The notes: generated from the letters alone by a model not told the origin. A stretch of 64,000 nucleotides of DNA from an uncultured Paracoccaceae bacterium (GCA_938092015.1 CALKOT010000011.1:97069-161068), one strand, 5' to 3'; shown: positions 26,095 through 35,384, counted from the first letter of the stretch. Numbers and translations are program-made.

Positions 26095-27597
26095 CTACAG
26101 CATCTCCGCCAGCTTCAACCGCTGGATTTTCCCAGACGGCCCTTTGGGCAGCTCAGCCATCAAATGCACCCGGTCTGGCGCCTTGAATGCGCCGACCTTG
26201 GCAGTGCAAAGGGCGATGAGATCGGCTTCGGTCGATGCCGCTGCATCGCTTAGTCGAACCGCCGCTTCGACACGCTGGCCATAGGTCGGACAAGGTCGGG
26301 CGAAGGCGGCTGCTTCGACCACTTCATCGGAAGAATAGAGCGCTTCGTCAATCTCGCGCGGGGCAATGTTTTCACCGCCTTTGATGATCAGCTCTTTGCG
26401 CCGACCCGTGACGTAGACATAGCCGTCCTCATCCATATGGCCTAGGTCGCCGGTCAGCAGCCAGCCTTCTTGCGTAATGGTCTTGGCGGTCTCTTCCGGG
26501 TTGAAAAGATATTCCTTCATCACGTTCGGCCCGCGTACGGCGATCTCGCCAGATGTTCCGCGCGGCGCGATTTTTTTGTCGGTGATGATCTCTGTTTCGT
26601 TGCCTATCGCGACGCCGGGCGAGCCGATCTTGCGGACCCCGGGCGGCAATGGATTAGACAGCATCTGGGCCGCCGTTTCAGTTAGGCCCATGGTTTCGAC
26701 GATCGGAATGCCGAAGCGTTCTTCAAATGCCCGCTGCGTTTCTATTGGCAAAGGGGCGGAGGCTGAGCGGGCAAACCTGAGGCGGCCCGACATCTCCGCC
26801 TCAGGTGTCTCCGGCGCATGCAGCAGGTGCGAGATGATCGTCGGCACCACAGAAAACCATGTCGCCTGATTGTCGCCGACCCAACCCCAGAAGCGGGACA
26901 GCGAGAATTTTTCAGCCACGATGACCGCGCCGCCAGAAACAAGCGGCCCCATCAGCGTCACGCAGAGGCCGTTGATGTGGAAGAATGGCAGAACCATCAA
27001 TGCGCGGTCATCTGGCGTCAATTCATGGGCCAGCGCGACCGTCCAGCCACCGGCCAGAAGGCTGGACTGATCATGCACGACGCCTTTCGGGCGACCCGTT
27101 GTGCCGGATGTGTACATCAGAAGGGCGTGGTCTGAGGCTGTCACATCGGCCAGCGCAGCGGTCATATCGGTGGGCCAGATGATCGCCTCGCCCACTTCTA
27201 TGGCGGTAGGCCTTGCTTCTGTTTCCGTCAGCGCGTCGGCGAAAGTGGTCGTCTGTGATGTCCCCACCAGCGCGACGGCCGCTTTTGAATGCTCAATGGC
27301 ATAGCCCATCGCGGATGCGCCAGCAGCCAGATTCAAAGGCGTAGCGCGAAACCCGCCATAGAGAGCGCCGAACAGGCAGGTAATTCCCGCGCGCCCATTC
27401 GGCAGACAAAGGGCGACACTTTCGTCTTTCTCAACGCCCAGCCCGGATAAACGTGCTGCAATGTCAGCCGCGATGTCCCGCAATTCAGCCCAAGTCAGCG
27501 ACGCGCCTTCGTCAGCAAATATGTGGCTGACAGCGTCCGGCGTTTCGGCCGCGCGGCGGTCCAGCCAATCGCGCACTGATCCTGCGGGTGGGGTCAT
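26095..27597 (-). CDS. sauT: AMP-forming CoA ligase, probable sulfoacetate-CoA ligase (SauT-like)
   Basis: A 500-residue ANL enzyme: ATP loop YTSGTTGRPKGVVHD, LPFFHINGLCVTLM, A5 motif ETMGLTETAAQM, LTGDLGHMDEDGYVYVTGRRKELIIKGGENI, and C-terminal Lys in GPSGKIQRLKL. Its ATGA start overlaps the end of the acylating aldehyde dehydrogenase gene by 4 nt. That pairing is the SauS-SauT pair described for sulfoacetate catabolism in Cupriavidus necator, where the ligase makes sulfoacetyl-CoA and SauS reduces it. The assignment rests mainly on this context; another small organic acid is possible. Confidence 0.7.
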   Translation of the reverse strand: MTPPAGSVRDWLDRRAAETPDAVSHIFADEGASLTWAELRDIAADIAARLSGLGVEKDESVALCLPNGRAGITCLFGALYGGFRATPLNLAAGASAMGYAIEHSKAAVALVGTSQTTTFADALTETEARPTAIEVGEAIIWPTDMTAALADVTASDHALLMYTSGTTGRPKGVVHDQSSLLAGGWTVALAHELTPDDRALMVLPFFHINGLCVTLMGPLVSGGAVIVAEKFSLSRFWGWVGDNQATWFSVVPTIISHLLHAPETPEAEMSGRLRFARSASAPLPIETQRAFEERFGIPIVETMGLTETAAQMLSNPLPPGVRKIGSPGVAIGNETEIITDKKIAPRGTSGEIAVRGPNVMKEYLFNPEETAKTITQEGWLLTGDLGHMDEDGYVYVTGRRKELIIKGGENIAPREIDEALYSSDEVVEAAAFARPCPTYGQRVEAAVRLSDAAASTEADLIALCTAKVGAFKAPDRVHLMAELPKGPSGKIQRLKLAEML

Positions 27598-29003
27598 TTT
27601 CCTGCAGCCTGCCAGTAGTCGGCGAAGATGTCATCAACACTGGGTTCTCGCGCTGGGATCGGACGGACAACCTTGGTGATGTTCAGGAAATGCTTCCAAT
27701 GCAGATTCTCGTCGATGGAGTTGCCGCCCCATGACCCGCAACCCATCGACAGCGAGAATGGCAGGCCGTTGTCGAAGCTGCCGCCATTGGCGAAGCAATG
27801 CGCCTGATTGACGATGACGCGACAGGTTGGCGCTTTCAGGCCAAGACCCATGGCGCGACTGTCATCGCCAGTATGGATGCCGACCGAATGGCCAGCGCCC
27901 TGATGATCCAGCACCCGCATCGCCAGTTCTTGTGCGTGGTCATAGTCGCGCGCGCGGTAAAGTGCGACGACGAGCGATAGTTTCTCGCCTGACAGTTTGT
28001 GTTCGGGGCCGATCCCTTCGGTTGGGACAGCGACGAACTTCGTGCCTGCAGAGACTTGGTCCGTCAGTTCAAGCACCTCAAGTAGTTTGTCTGCGTCCTG
28101 CGCTAACGCTCCGCGTGCGAGGTGGCCCCTTTGCCATAGGCGATCGAGGACATGTTGTTCCATCGACGCATCCAGGGTCGCGCCACCCTCTGCCGCCATG
28201 GCTGCAACGAAATCATCGTAGATCGCGTCTACGATGACCAAGGCGTTCTCGGATGAGCATGAGGTGGAGTTGTCGAAAGTCTTCGACGCAGCGATCTTTT
28301 TGGCGGCAGCCGCCAGATCAGCTGTCTCGTCCACGATCACTGTTACGTTGCCCGCGCCTACGCCAACGGCTGGCGTGCCGGACGAATAGGCTCGGCGCAC
28401 GTTGTCTTGTGAGCCTGTGACAACGACCAGATCTGTCGCCTCAAGCATCCTCTGGGCCTTCACCTTATTCACTGGCGCCGGGACCATCTGGACAAGGTCG
28501 TGGTCGGCGCCGATCTTATCGAACTCATCATAGATATAGCCGATCAGCGTCTCGCAGCCCCGTACGCCTTTGGGCGAGGGCGACAAGATGATGGCATTGC
28601 CGCATTTCAGAGCGTTGATGATGTTGTTCGCAGGGGTCGCAATGGGGTTCGTGGACGGCACGATAGCCCCGACGACGCCGATGGGGCGGGCAATCTCGGT
28701 GATACCGGCTTGGGCGTCTTCCGAGATCACGCCGCATGTTGTCACGCCAGCGATGTCGCGCATCAGGCCCAGCGTCTTGCGGTGGTTCTTAGTGATCTTG
28801 TCGCGCACATTGCCAAGACCCGTGCTTTCCACGGCAAGCTCAGCCATTTCGGCGTTGCGCGCAGGCTCCATGATCGCCCAGGCGGCTGCCTGTGCGGCGC
28901 GGTCATAGCGGGTCTGATCGGCGCCATCCTCGAACGCCGCCTGCGCAATGCGGGCGCGTGCGATGAGGGCGTCTACGGCTGCAATGTCTGCTTCTTCGGT
29001 CAT
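27594..29003 (-). CDS. sauS: Acylating aldehyde dehydrogenase, probable sulfoacetaldehyde dehydrogenase (SauS-like)
   Basis: A 469-residue CoA-acylating aldehyde dehydrogenase. IVPSTNPIATPANNIINALK and GVGAGNVTVIVDETAD are NAD-binding segments, and the catalytic Cys lies in KTFDNSTSCSSENA. FDNGLPFSLSMGCGSWGGN near the C-terminus matches the SauS/EutE-like group. In SauS the reaction is sulfoacetyl-CoA to sulfoacetaldehyde, which Xsc then cleaves to sulfite and acetyl phosphate; no xsc gene is in the window. It lies 53 nt downstream of tctC. Confidence 0.78.
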   Translation of the reverse strand: MTEEADIAAVDALIARARIAQAAFEDGADQTRYDRAAQAAAWAIMEPARNAEMAELAVESTGLGNVRDKITKNHRKTLGLMRDIAGVTTCGVISEDAQAGITEIARPIGVVGAIVPSTNPIATPANNIINALKCGNAIILSPSPKGVRGCETLIGYIYDEFDKIGADHDLVQMVPAPVNKVKAQRMLEATDLVVVTGSQDNVRRAYSSGTPAVGVGAGNVTVIVDETADLAAAAKKIAASKTFDNSTSCSSENALVIVDAIYDDFVAAMAAEGGATLDASMEQHVLDRLWQRGHLARGALAQDADKLLEVLELTDQVSAGTKFVAVPTEGIGPEHKLSGEKLSLVVALYRARDYDHAQELAMRVLDHQGAGHSVGIHTGDDSRAMGLGLKAPTCRVIVNQAHCFANGGSFDNGLPFSLSMGCGSWGGNSIDENLHWKHFLNITKVVRPIPAREPSVDDIFADYWQAAGK

Positions 29004-29056
29004 GTTGGGTCCTTTGGTTGGAGCCGGGCATGATCGCCCGGCCCCGGAAAGTGGCC

Positions 29057-30025
29057 TTAAAGCCCTGCAAGCAGGTCTTTAAGGGTCTTCTCACGTGCTT
29101 CCCACATCGCGAGGACTTCGTCGCGGGTCATGATGTGCATTGGGGAACCACCAGCCTTCATACGTTTGGCGACGCGCTTGTTCTTGAACATCACAGGAAC
29201 GGTTGCGGCCAGCTTGTCGATAACGGCCTGTGGGGTGCCTTTAGGAACCATCACACCGCGGAAGTTGACGGAAGAGTTATCAACGTCCAGGCCCTGTTCC
29301 TTCATCGTTGGAACGTCTGGCAGGAACGAAGACCGTTCCAGATCGGCCACGCCGAGGATTTTGACGTTGCCAGCCTCACGTGCGCGGAACGCGTCGGAAA
29401 GGTTGTTAACTCCGCCCAGCACGTCGCCCGCTATCACGGCTTTCATCGCCGCTGCACCGCCGCCTTTGGTCGGAATGTAAGTCATCTTCACGCCAGCCGC
29501 CTTTTCGATCTGCAGCGCAGCGATGTGGTGACCCACAAAGAGACCCGCGCCAGAGAAGGTCAGCTTGCCGGGGTTCGCCTTGGCGAAGGCGACGACATCG
29601 GCCATTGAGTTGAACTCGCTGTCCTTGTTCACGACGAACACGGCAGGGTCGGCGCCCCAGTTCGCGATAGGTTCAAAGCTGTCGCGGCTGTACTGCACGC
29701 CGCCTTTGACCGACTGCGCGATGAAGTGCGGGATGTTGTAAGCGGCCAGCGTATAGCCGTCATTTTCCGCCTCAGTCGCGAACCAGTTCCAGCCAACGCG
29801 GCCACCTGCGCCCGGCTTGTTGATGATGGCGATGGGCATGCCAAGCGCATCTTCGTTGCCTGCAGTCATAGTGACGATGCGCGCCTGAAAGTCTGTCGCG
29901 CCGCCCGCGCCATAGCTGACCATCATCAGGATCGGACGATCCGGATAGTCTGCGGCGGTCGCTGTTGTGGCGGCGCCCACAAGGCCAAGGGCCCCGATGG
30001 CTAGTCCTGCTAGTAGTTTCTTCAT
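29057..30025 (-). CDS. Tripartite tricarboxylate transporter substrate-binding protein (TctC/BugT type)
   Basis: A 322-residue periplasmic binding protein. The signal peptide covers residues 1-24 (ending TATAAD). The mature start YPDRPILMMVSYGAGGATDFQAR carries the conserved Bug-type substrate loop. INKPGAGGRVGWN and SGAGLFVGHHIAALQIEKAAG are further family blocks. I chose MKKLLAG, which has GGGAGA about 8 nt upstream. It delivers a carboxylate to the TctA/TctB membrane part encoded just upstream. Confidence 0.9.
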   Translation of the reverse strand: MKKLLAGLAIGALGLVGAATTATAADYPDRPILMMVSYGAGGATDFQARIVTMTAGNEDALGMPIAIINKPGAGGRVGWNWFATEAENDGYTLAAYNIPHFIAQSVKGGVQYSRDSFEPIANWGADPAVFVVNKDSEFNSMADVVAFAKANPGKLTFSGAGLFVGHHIAALQIEKAAGVKMTYIPTKGGGAAAMKAVIAGDVLGGVNNLSDAFRAREAGNVKILGVADLERSSFLPDVPTMKEQGLDVDNSSVNFRGVMVPKGTPQAVIDKLAATVPVMFKNKRVAKRMKAGGSPMHIMTRDEVLAMWEAREKTLKDLLAGL

Positions 30026-30083
30026 GGTGTATCTCCCAGTTGGTGGTGTGCGGCCTTGAGCCGTCGTTAGGTTTGGTCTGCGT

Positions 30084-30539
30084 TTACATGAACATCCCGC
30101 GCGGCGTGTAGACAGACAACAGCAGCGCGAAGAGGCCATAGAGGACCGCGATGATCAGCGCGGTGATGAGAATGCGGCGGACCCACGAGGATACCGCCGT
30201 CATGGGCTTGCCGTCGTACCAAGTGATCAGCAGGAACACGGCAATGGTCGCGGCAGCGTAAAAGCCAAGTGTTTTGGCCCCCCAGAAAATGTAGATGCCG
30301 GCGACGATCAGGCCCGGTGCGATAGTTTTCGCCAGCTCCAGCGAGACGCCCTGGCCGACGCGGGACCAGCCCAACAAAGCCTTACCAAAAGTCCACAGCG
30401 CCAGCGTGACGAAGACGACTGAGATCAGGCGTGGGAACAGGAACGCCTCTGCCGGTTGCTGGGTGAAACTGACATAGGCGACCCAGATGCCAACCAGGGC
30501 GATGATGCCCGATGGGATGATGTGTTGAAGGCGGCTCAT
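30084..30539 (-). CDS. Tripartite tricarboxylate transporter small membrane subunit (TctB)
   Basis: A 151-residue protein with four hydrophobic segments: a TctB-type small subunit. It starts MSRLQHIIPSGIIALVGIWV and its ATG overlaps the tctA stop by 4 nt, so translation is coupled. The gap to tctC is 58 nt. TctB varies greatly in sequence and is recognised mainly by size, topology and position. Confidence 0.87.
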   Translation of the reverse strand: MSRLQHIIPSGIIALVGIWVAYVSFTQQPAEAFLFPRLISVVFVTLALWTFGKALLGWSRVGQGVSLELAKTIAPGLIVAGIYIFWGAKTLGFYAAATIAVFLLITWYDGKPMTAVSSWVRRILITALIIAVLYGLFALLLSVYTPRGMFM

Positions 30540-32023
30540 GATTTCGCCCCTTTCACTTCGCCCCAGACAGAGTAGGCGATGGAGGCGACGACGACTGTGA
30601 TCAGCGCCATGTTCAGCCCGCCAGAGAAGAAGTAGACGAACTGGCCGTCGGTGGCGCCAGCGATCAGCGAGCCTTGGATGTAATTGGATTCTGCGATTGG
30701 GCCAAGGATAAGGCCCAGTACCAACGGCGCGGCTGAATAGCCCCAGCGTTCAAGGAAATACATCCCGATGCCGAGGGTCGCCATCACATAGACATTGCCC
30801 ATCGATTGTTGCACCGCATAGGCGCCGAAAACCGCGAGCGCGAGCACGGCGGCGGCCATGATTGATTGCGGCACGCGGCTGATTTTGGCCGCCAATGAAG
30901 CGATCCAGATGCCGAAGATGCACATCAGGATCTGGCCGAGCAGCATGGAGTTAATGAAGGGCCAGATAACCTCAGGATGGCGTTCAAACAGGTCGCCGCC
31001 GGGGAAGATGCCGTGAATTAGCAAGCCGCCGAGAAGGACTGCGGCAGTCGGAGAGCCTGGGATCGAAAGCGTTAACAACGGCACCAGAGACGGTCCAACC
31101 ATGGCGTTATTTGCGCTTTCAGCGGCAATAACGCCTTCGGAATGGCCGGTGCCGAACTTGTCTTTTTCAGGCGAGAACTTCTTGGCTTGATCATAAGCGA
31201 CCAGCCCGGCTATTTGTCCGCCAACGCCGGGGATCAGGCCGATGATAGAGCCGATTGCAGTGCCGATGCCAAGGGCGCGGAAGCGTTTACTGACCTCGCG
31301 GATCGCGTCGCCGATGGGGTGGCGTTGTACTTGGATGGCCTCGATCGCTGCGTCGCCGCGTCCCTTGGCGAACATGGCGATGACCTGGGGAATCGCGAAG
31401 AGGCCGATCAAGGCCGCGATGATGTTCACGCCGCCGCCGAGCGAGGGGTGAAAGATGAACCGCTGCACGCCCTGCATGTCGTCATAGCCGATGGTGCCCA
31501 ACCAGATGCCGATGCAGCCGGCTAGCAGGCCTTTGACGACGGATTTGGAATCGAGCGACCCGATGATTGTGACCCCAAGGATCGCCATCCAGAACAGGTG
31601 CGAGGGGCCAAACGCCAGCGCCCATTCGGCCAGAACTGGCGTTAGAAAGATCAGTAGGAAAACGCCAAACAGACCGCCAATCAGTGATGCAAGAAAAGAA
31701 AGCTGCAATGCCCGTGCGCCTTGGCCGTTCTTGGCCATCTCATGCCCATCAAGCGTCGTGGCGATGTTGGCGGGCGCGCCCGGAATTTTCAGCAGGATCG
31801 CACTGACAGCGCCCCCTGCGACAGTCGAGGTGTAGGCCGCGCCCAGCAGGATCAGGCCGTGTACCGGTGCGAGGTAGAACGTAAACGGGATCAACAACGC
31901 AACCGCCATCGTCGGCGACAGGCCTGGTGTTGCGCCAAGGATCAAACCGCCAATTGTGCCACCTATTAGCAACGCCATCGCCATAGGCGTTGCCACTTCA
32001 CCAAAGTAGTACAGAAATTCCAT
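30536..32023 (-). CDS. Tripartite tricarboxylate transporter large permease (TctA)
   Basis: A 495-residue, highly hydrophobic permease with 11-12 membrane segments. GATPGLSPTMAVALLIPFTF and GLIPGVGGQIAGLVAYDQAKKFS are the two conserved TctA blocks, and SIPGSPTAAVLLGGLLIHG follows. I chose MEFLYYFGE as start; codons before it lie in the regulatory gap. It heads the transport-catabolic operon tctA-tctB-tctC-sauS-sauT, divergent from a LacI gene. Confidence 0.93.
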   Translation of the reverse strand: MEFLYYFGEVATPMAMALLIGGTIGGLILGATPGLSPTMAVALLIPFTFYLAPVHGLILLGAAYTSTVAGGAVSAILLKIPGAPANIATTLDGHEMAKNGQGARALQLSFLASLIGGLFGVFLLIFLTPVLAEWALAFGPSHLFWMAILGVTIIGSLDSKSVVKGLLAGCIGIWLGTIGYDDMQGVQRFIFHPSLGGGVNIIAALIGLFAIPQVIAMFAKGRGDAAIEAIQVQRHPIGDAIREVSKRFRALGIGTAIGSIIGLIPGVGGQIAGLVAYDQAKKFSPEKDKFGTGHSEGVIAAESANNAMVGPSLVPLLTLSIPGSPTAAVLLGGLLIHGIFPGGDLFERHPEVIWPFINSMLLGQILMCIFGIWIASLAAKISRVPQSIMAAAVLALAVFGAYAVQQSMGNVYVMATLGIGMYFLERWGYSAAPLVLGLILGPIAESNYIQGSLIAGATDGQFVYFFSGGLNMALITVVVASIAYSVWGEVKGAKS

Positions 32024-32074
32024 GTGCGGTCGTTTCCCTTTTCGTTGACAAGACGGTAGGGAATGAAAACAGTA

Positions 32075-32090
32075 ATGCAAACGTTTTCAT
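32075..32090. promoter_or_regulatory. LacI-type operator between tctA and the regulator gene
   Basis: ATGCAAACGTTTTCAT is a 16-bp dyad with a single mismatched pair and a central CG, the classic LacI/GalR operator form. It sits in the 89-bp divergent gap. A TTGACA at 32045-32050 could be the -35 of the regulator gene, which would place the operator across its -10 region. Confidence 0.7.
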
Positions 32091-32112
32091 TTTTCATGTC
32101 GCGAGGCCTTCG

Positions 32113-33156
32113 ATGGCGCAAAAACAGCATGCCGACATCATCGATGTCGCCAAGGCGGCGAAGGTCTCGCCTGCCACAGTCTCGCGCGCTTTTAACCATC
32201 CCGATTTGGTTCGGGCTGACACGCGGGCGAAAATCCAGCGCGCGGTGGATGAGCTTGGTTACATCCGCAATCGCGCCGCCAGCGCAATGCATGGTGAGAA
32301 ATCGGGCGCGGTCGGGCTGATCGTGCCGACGATTGACAACGCGATTTTTTCGAACCTCATTCAGGCATTTTCTACAGCGCTGCAGGACGCCGGACAAAGC
32401 CTGCTGATCGCCACACATGGGTATGATCAGACAACCGAACATCAATTGCTCCGCAAGTTGCTCGAACACCGGGTCGACGGCGTTGGCCTTATTGGCCTGT
32501 CGCATCTGGATCGGACATTCGACCTGATCGAAGCCCGTGAAACCCCCGCTGTCTTGCTGTGGAGCTTTGGCGCCGATGCGCGCCTTCCCTGCGTAGGCTC
32601 TGACAATTTCAAGGCAGGCGCGATGGCGGCGGCGCATGTCTGTGACCTTGGTCACCGCCGGGTTGCGACCGTATTCCCGCCGCTTGAGGGTAATGACCGG
32701 GCGGAAAAAAGGTTCAGTGGCGCACAGTCAATTCTGGGAGAGGTACCTGAAGCATGGCGCCGGACGGCGCGTTATCACATCGGGCAGGCGCGTGAAGCCG
32801 CCCGTGACTTGCTGGCCGTCGTCAACCGCCCAACCGCCATTCTTGCGGGGAATGATGTGATTGCGCGCGGCGTGATATCCGCCGCCGCTGATCTGGATAT
32901 CCGGGTGCCAGAGGATCTGACAGTTGTCGGCATTGGCGACTTTACAGGTTCCGCCGACCTGACGCCTGCCTTGACGACCGTCCGCATCGACGCCCCACGT
33001 GTCGGCCAGGTCGCAGCTGAGGCATTGCTGGCCCGTATGGGCGCCAAACCCAGAGAGGCGGCTGAGATAAGGGAAATCCCTTTGGAACTGAAAGTCAGAC
33101 GAACGTCTGCCGTGCCGTTAGTTGCTTACAGCCCTGATTCAAGGATTAGTCTGTAA
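32113..33156 (+). CDS. LacI-family transcriptional regulator
   Basis: A 347-residue LacI/GalR repressor. The HTH reads DIIDVAKAAKVSPATVSRAF (near residue 9), followed by the hinge and a periplasmic-binding-protein-like domain (GLIVPTIDNAIFSNLIQAF). The C-terminal part holds VGIGDFTGSADLTPALTTV. It is divergent from tctABC-sauST, and a LacI-type dyad lies between, so it most likely represses that operon and responds to the imported acid or its CoA ester. Confidence 0.92.
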   Translation: MAQKQHADIIDVAKAAKVSPATVSRAFNHPDLVRADTRAKIQRAVDELGYIRNRAASAMHGEKSGAVGLIVPTIDNAIFSNLIQAFSTALQDAGQSLLIATHGYDQTTEHQLLRKLLEHRVDGVGLIGLSHLDRTFDLIEARETPAVLLWSFGADARLPCVGSDNFKAGAMAAAHVCDLGHRRVATVFPPLEGNDRAEKRFSGAQSILGEVPEAWRRTARYHIGQAREAARDLLAVVNRPTAILAGNDVIARGVISAAADLDIRVPEDLTVVGIGDFTGSADLTPALTTVRIDAPRVGQVAAEALLARMGAKPREAAEIREIPLELKVRRTSAVPLVAYSPDSRISL

Positions 33157-33172
33157 TGTTATCACGTAACAT
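33156..33172. promoter_or_regulatory. Inverted repeat at the end of the LacI gene
   Basis: ATGTTA-TCACG-TAACAT is a perfect 6-bp dyad with a 5-nt centre. It begins on the last base of the LacI gene's TAA and lies about 155 nt upstream of the cyclase-family gene. It resembles an operator more than a terminator, since no T run follows. Its protein partner is unknown. Confidence 0.4.
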
Positions 33173-33326
33173 ATTTGAAATCACCCCTCTTTCCCCAATT
33201 AATTTGGGTTTGGCCCCCACGTCATGGTGCAGCTAGCGGCCAAAAGGCTCGCCCCTTACGAAAATCGTTCGTAGCGTCATCTCACTGCGAAGTGCCGAAA
33301 AGGCGCAAATGGCAAGGGAGACGACA

Positions 33327-34274
33327 ATGCTGAATAAACTACGTACAGGCGCGATTGCCGCCGGTGTCGCGATGATGGCGACAGGCGCGATGGCCGCCAC
33401 GGAATGCGTGCCTTCAAAATGGGGCGAGGGCGATACGCTTGGCTCAGCCAACCTGATTTCACCAGAAAACACGCTGAAAGCAGCAGCGCTGATCAAGCAG
33501 GGTAAATCTCATCCGCTTGGCATCGTGATCGACAGCAAAACACCTGCCTTTGCGCCGCGTACCCTGAACTTGCAGGTCGTGCAGCCCGGTCAGGCCGGTG
33601 GGAATGAACTTAATCAGTTCGGCTATCCTGCGATCTACAATGACGACATCCTGCAGACATGGGTTGGTATTGGCAGCCAAATCGATGGCCTCGGCCATCT
33701 GGGCGAAGCGGGCATGTACTATAACTGCCTGACCAACACCGAAATCAGCCAGATTACCGGCCTGACCAAGCTGGGCGTTCACGACATCCCACCGCTTGTC
33801 GGTCGCGGCATCGTGCTGGATATGACCGGCGACAAGGACATGCTGTCTGCTGGCGAGCATTTCGGTGAAGCCGAGATCAAGGCCGCTGAAGAAGCCGCCG
33901 GGATCACCATCGGCGAAGGCGACATCGTGATGTTCCACACCGGTTGGACCGAAAATATGCTTGAAAGCGATCCAAAAGCGTGGGTTTCGGGTGAGCCTGG
34001 CCTGAACGTCACCGGATCTCGCTACCTCGCTTCAAAAAACGTGATGGCGGTTGGCGCCGACACCTGGGGTGTTGAGCCTGTGCCTCCAGCAGAAGGCGAC
34101 GGCGCATTCTACGGCCACGTTGTGCTGCTGCAGGAAAATGGCATCTACATACTTGAGACGATGGATACCGGCCCGCTGGTTCGCGACAACGTGACTGAGT
34201 TCATGTTCGTCCTCGGTCAGGCCCGTATTCGTGGCACGGTACAGATGATCATCAACCCGGTCGCGCTATACTAA
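33327..34274 (+). CDS. Exported cyclase-family protein (kynurenine formamidase-like fold)
   Basis: A 315-residue protein with a signal peptide (residues 1-23, ending GAMA). The cyclase-family metal site appears as SQIDGLGHLG, where the usual motif is H-x-G-T-H-x-D-x-x-x-H; here the first His and Thr positions are changed. DMTGDKDMLSAGEHFGEAEIK and DIVMFHTGWTENM are further conserved blocks. AAGGGAG lies 6 nt before the chosen ATG. Its role beside the sulfoacetate-type operon is unknown; it could act on a periplasmic amide or lactone. Confidence 0.82.
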   Translation: MLNKLRTGAIAAGVAMMATGAMAATECVPSKWGEGDTLGSANLISPENTLKAAALIKQGKSHPLGIVIDSKTPAFAPRTLNLQVVQPGQAGGNELNQFGYPAIYNDDILQTWVGIGSQIDGLGHLGEAGMYYNCLTNTEISQITGLTKLGVHDIPPLVGRGIVLDMTGDKDMLSAGEHFGEAEIKAAEEAAGITIGEGDIVMFHTGWTENMLESDPKAWVSGEPGLNVTGSRYLASKNVMAVGADTWGVEPVPPAEGDGAFYGHVVLLQENGIYILETMDTGPLVRDNVTEFMFVLGQARIRGTVQMIINPVALY

Positions 34275-34296
34275 GATCGGTTCTGACGGATTTAGG

Positions 34297-34322
34297 CGCC
34301 CCTGCTTTGGTGGGGGCGTTTT
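34297..34322 (+). terminator. Rho-independent terminator after the cyclase gene
   Basis: CGCCCC pairs with GGGGCG around a 10-nt loop and is followed directly by TTTT. It lies 22 nt past the stop codon of the cyclase-family gene. Confidence 0.75.
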
Positions 34323-34441
34323 GCGTTTGAAGGGCGCGTTTGAGATGTTGACGCGGGCTCTCGCTGTTTCTGCGAAAAAGCTGTCTTTGGATATGGTGTG
34401 CTAGGGGGCGTTTGGGCTGCGTTTTCCGCAGGAAAAACGCT

Positions 34442-34517
34442 TGGTGGGACGTACTGGATTCGAACCAGTGACCCCAGCGATGTGAACACTGTGCTCTACC
34501 AACTGAGCTAACGTCCC
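34442..34517 (-). tRNA. tRNA-Val (anticodon CAC)
   Basis: A 76-nt cloverleaf read on the minus strand. Acceptor GGGACGT pairs with ACGTCCC. The D arm is GCTC/GAGC, the anticodon stem CAGTG/CGCTG with loop TTCACAT (anticodon CAC, reads GUG), and the T arm is CTGG-TTCGAAT-CCAG. ACCA is encoded at the 3' end. It stands alone between a terminator and gph; no integrase adjoins it. Confidence 0.97.
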
Positions 34518-34552
34518 GCTGGCCGTGTCACTAGGCGACGGCCCAGTTTCGG

Positions 34553-35227
34553 TCAAGCGGTTTTGGCGATCAACTTGGTCAGCAATTCTGGTAGGTCGGC
34601 ATAGTCGTCAAAGATCGCCTCAGGCTTCAGGCTTTCCAAGGGTTCCACTGAAAATCCATGAGCATATAGCGCGCATGGCACACCCGCATTCGCTGCCGCC
34701 TCGCGGTCATTGTTCGTGTCACCTATCATGACGGCTTGCGTCCTATCGCCTTCGACGCGCGAGATCGTTTCCCACACATGATCCGGATGCGGTTTGCGAA
34801 CGGGCAGGCTGTCGGCGCCAAGCAAGGCTGTAAAGCGGTGCTTGCCGCCAAGGCGGTCCATCAGGATGTGTGCCAGGCGCTCAGGCTTGTTGGTGCAAAT
34901 GCCGACCTTCCAACCATCGGAAAGCAGCAGATCAACGGTTTCTTCGACGCGCGGAAAATATTGGCTTTGTTCATCGATGCAGGCTTCATAGGCGTCTAAA
35001 AATGGTGGGTATGCCACCAGAACTTGATCATCGGGAAAGTCGCGCCCAACTTTGGATGCGGCATGTCGCATCAACGCGCGACCGCCGCGGCCCGCAACCA
35101 TTCGGGCCTCTGTATGGTCCAGCTGCGGCAGGTCAAAACGATCGGCGATGGCGTTCATGGCGGACACCAGATCATAGGCGGTGTCGACCAGTGTGCCGTC
35201 GAGATCGAAGATTGCGGTTTTGCCCAT
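34553..35227 (-). CDS. gph: Phosphoglycolate phosphatase (HAD superfamily)
   Basis: A 224-residue HAD hydrolase. Motif I is FDLDGTLVDTAYDL with the nucleophile Asp8, motif II GICTNKPE, motif III Lys in RKPHPD, and motif IV MIGDTNNDREAA. The alpha-helical cap (SAMNAIADRFDLPQLD) matches Gph. It removes phosphate from 2-phosphoglycolate arising from Rubisco side reactions or DNA repair. I chose MGKTAIF as start; ATG follows GGGAGACGCAT. Confidence 0.88.
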   Translation of the reverse strand: MGKTAIFDLDGTLVDTAYDLVSAMNAIADRFDLPQLDHTEARMVAGRGGRALMRHAASKVGRDFPDDQVLVAYPPFLDAYEACIDEQSQYFPRVEETVDLLLSDGWKVGICTNKPERLAHILMDRLGGKHRFTALLGADSLPVRKPHPDHVWETISRVEGDRTQAVMIGDTNNDREAAANAGVPCALYAHGFSVEPLESLKPEAIFDDYADLPELLTKLIAKTA

Positions 35228-35384
35228 ATGCGTCTCCCTTACCCCGGTTCTTAATCTGAGGCGCGGCGCGCATAAACCCAATTCGTATGTCGTTATGGTG
35301 AATGCGGCGAAAGGCGGCGTAAATCACCGTCGCGCTTCGCCCCTTAGCCGCCTATGAAGGGCCTGCAACCTGAGGGAGGCTTCC

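Noticed and set aside
34421..34440. Terminator directly after tRNA-Val
   Set aside because: A GCGTTTT/AAAACGC inverted repeat is present, but its T-rich part lies inside the stem and is not followed by a T tract, so the call is too weak to list.
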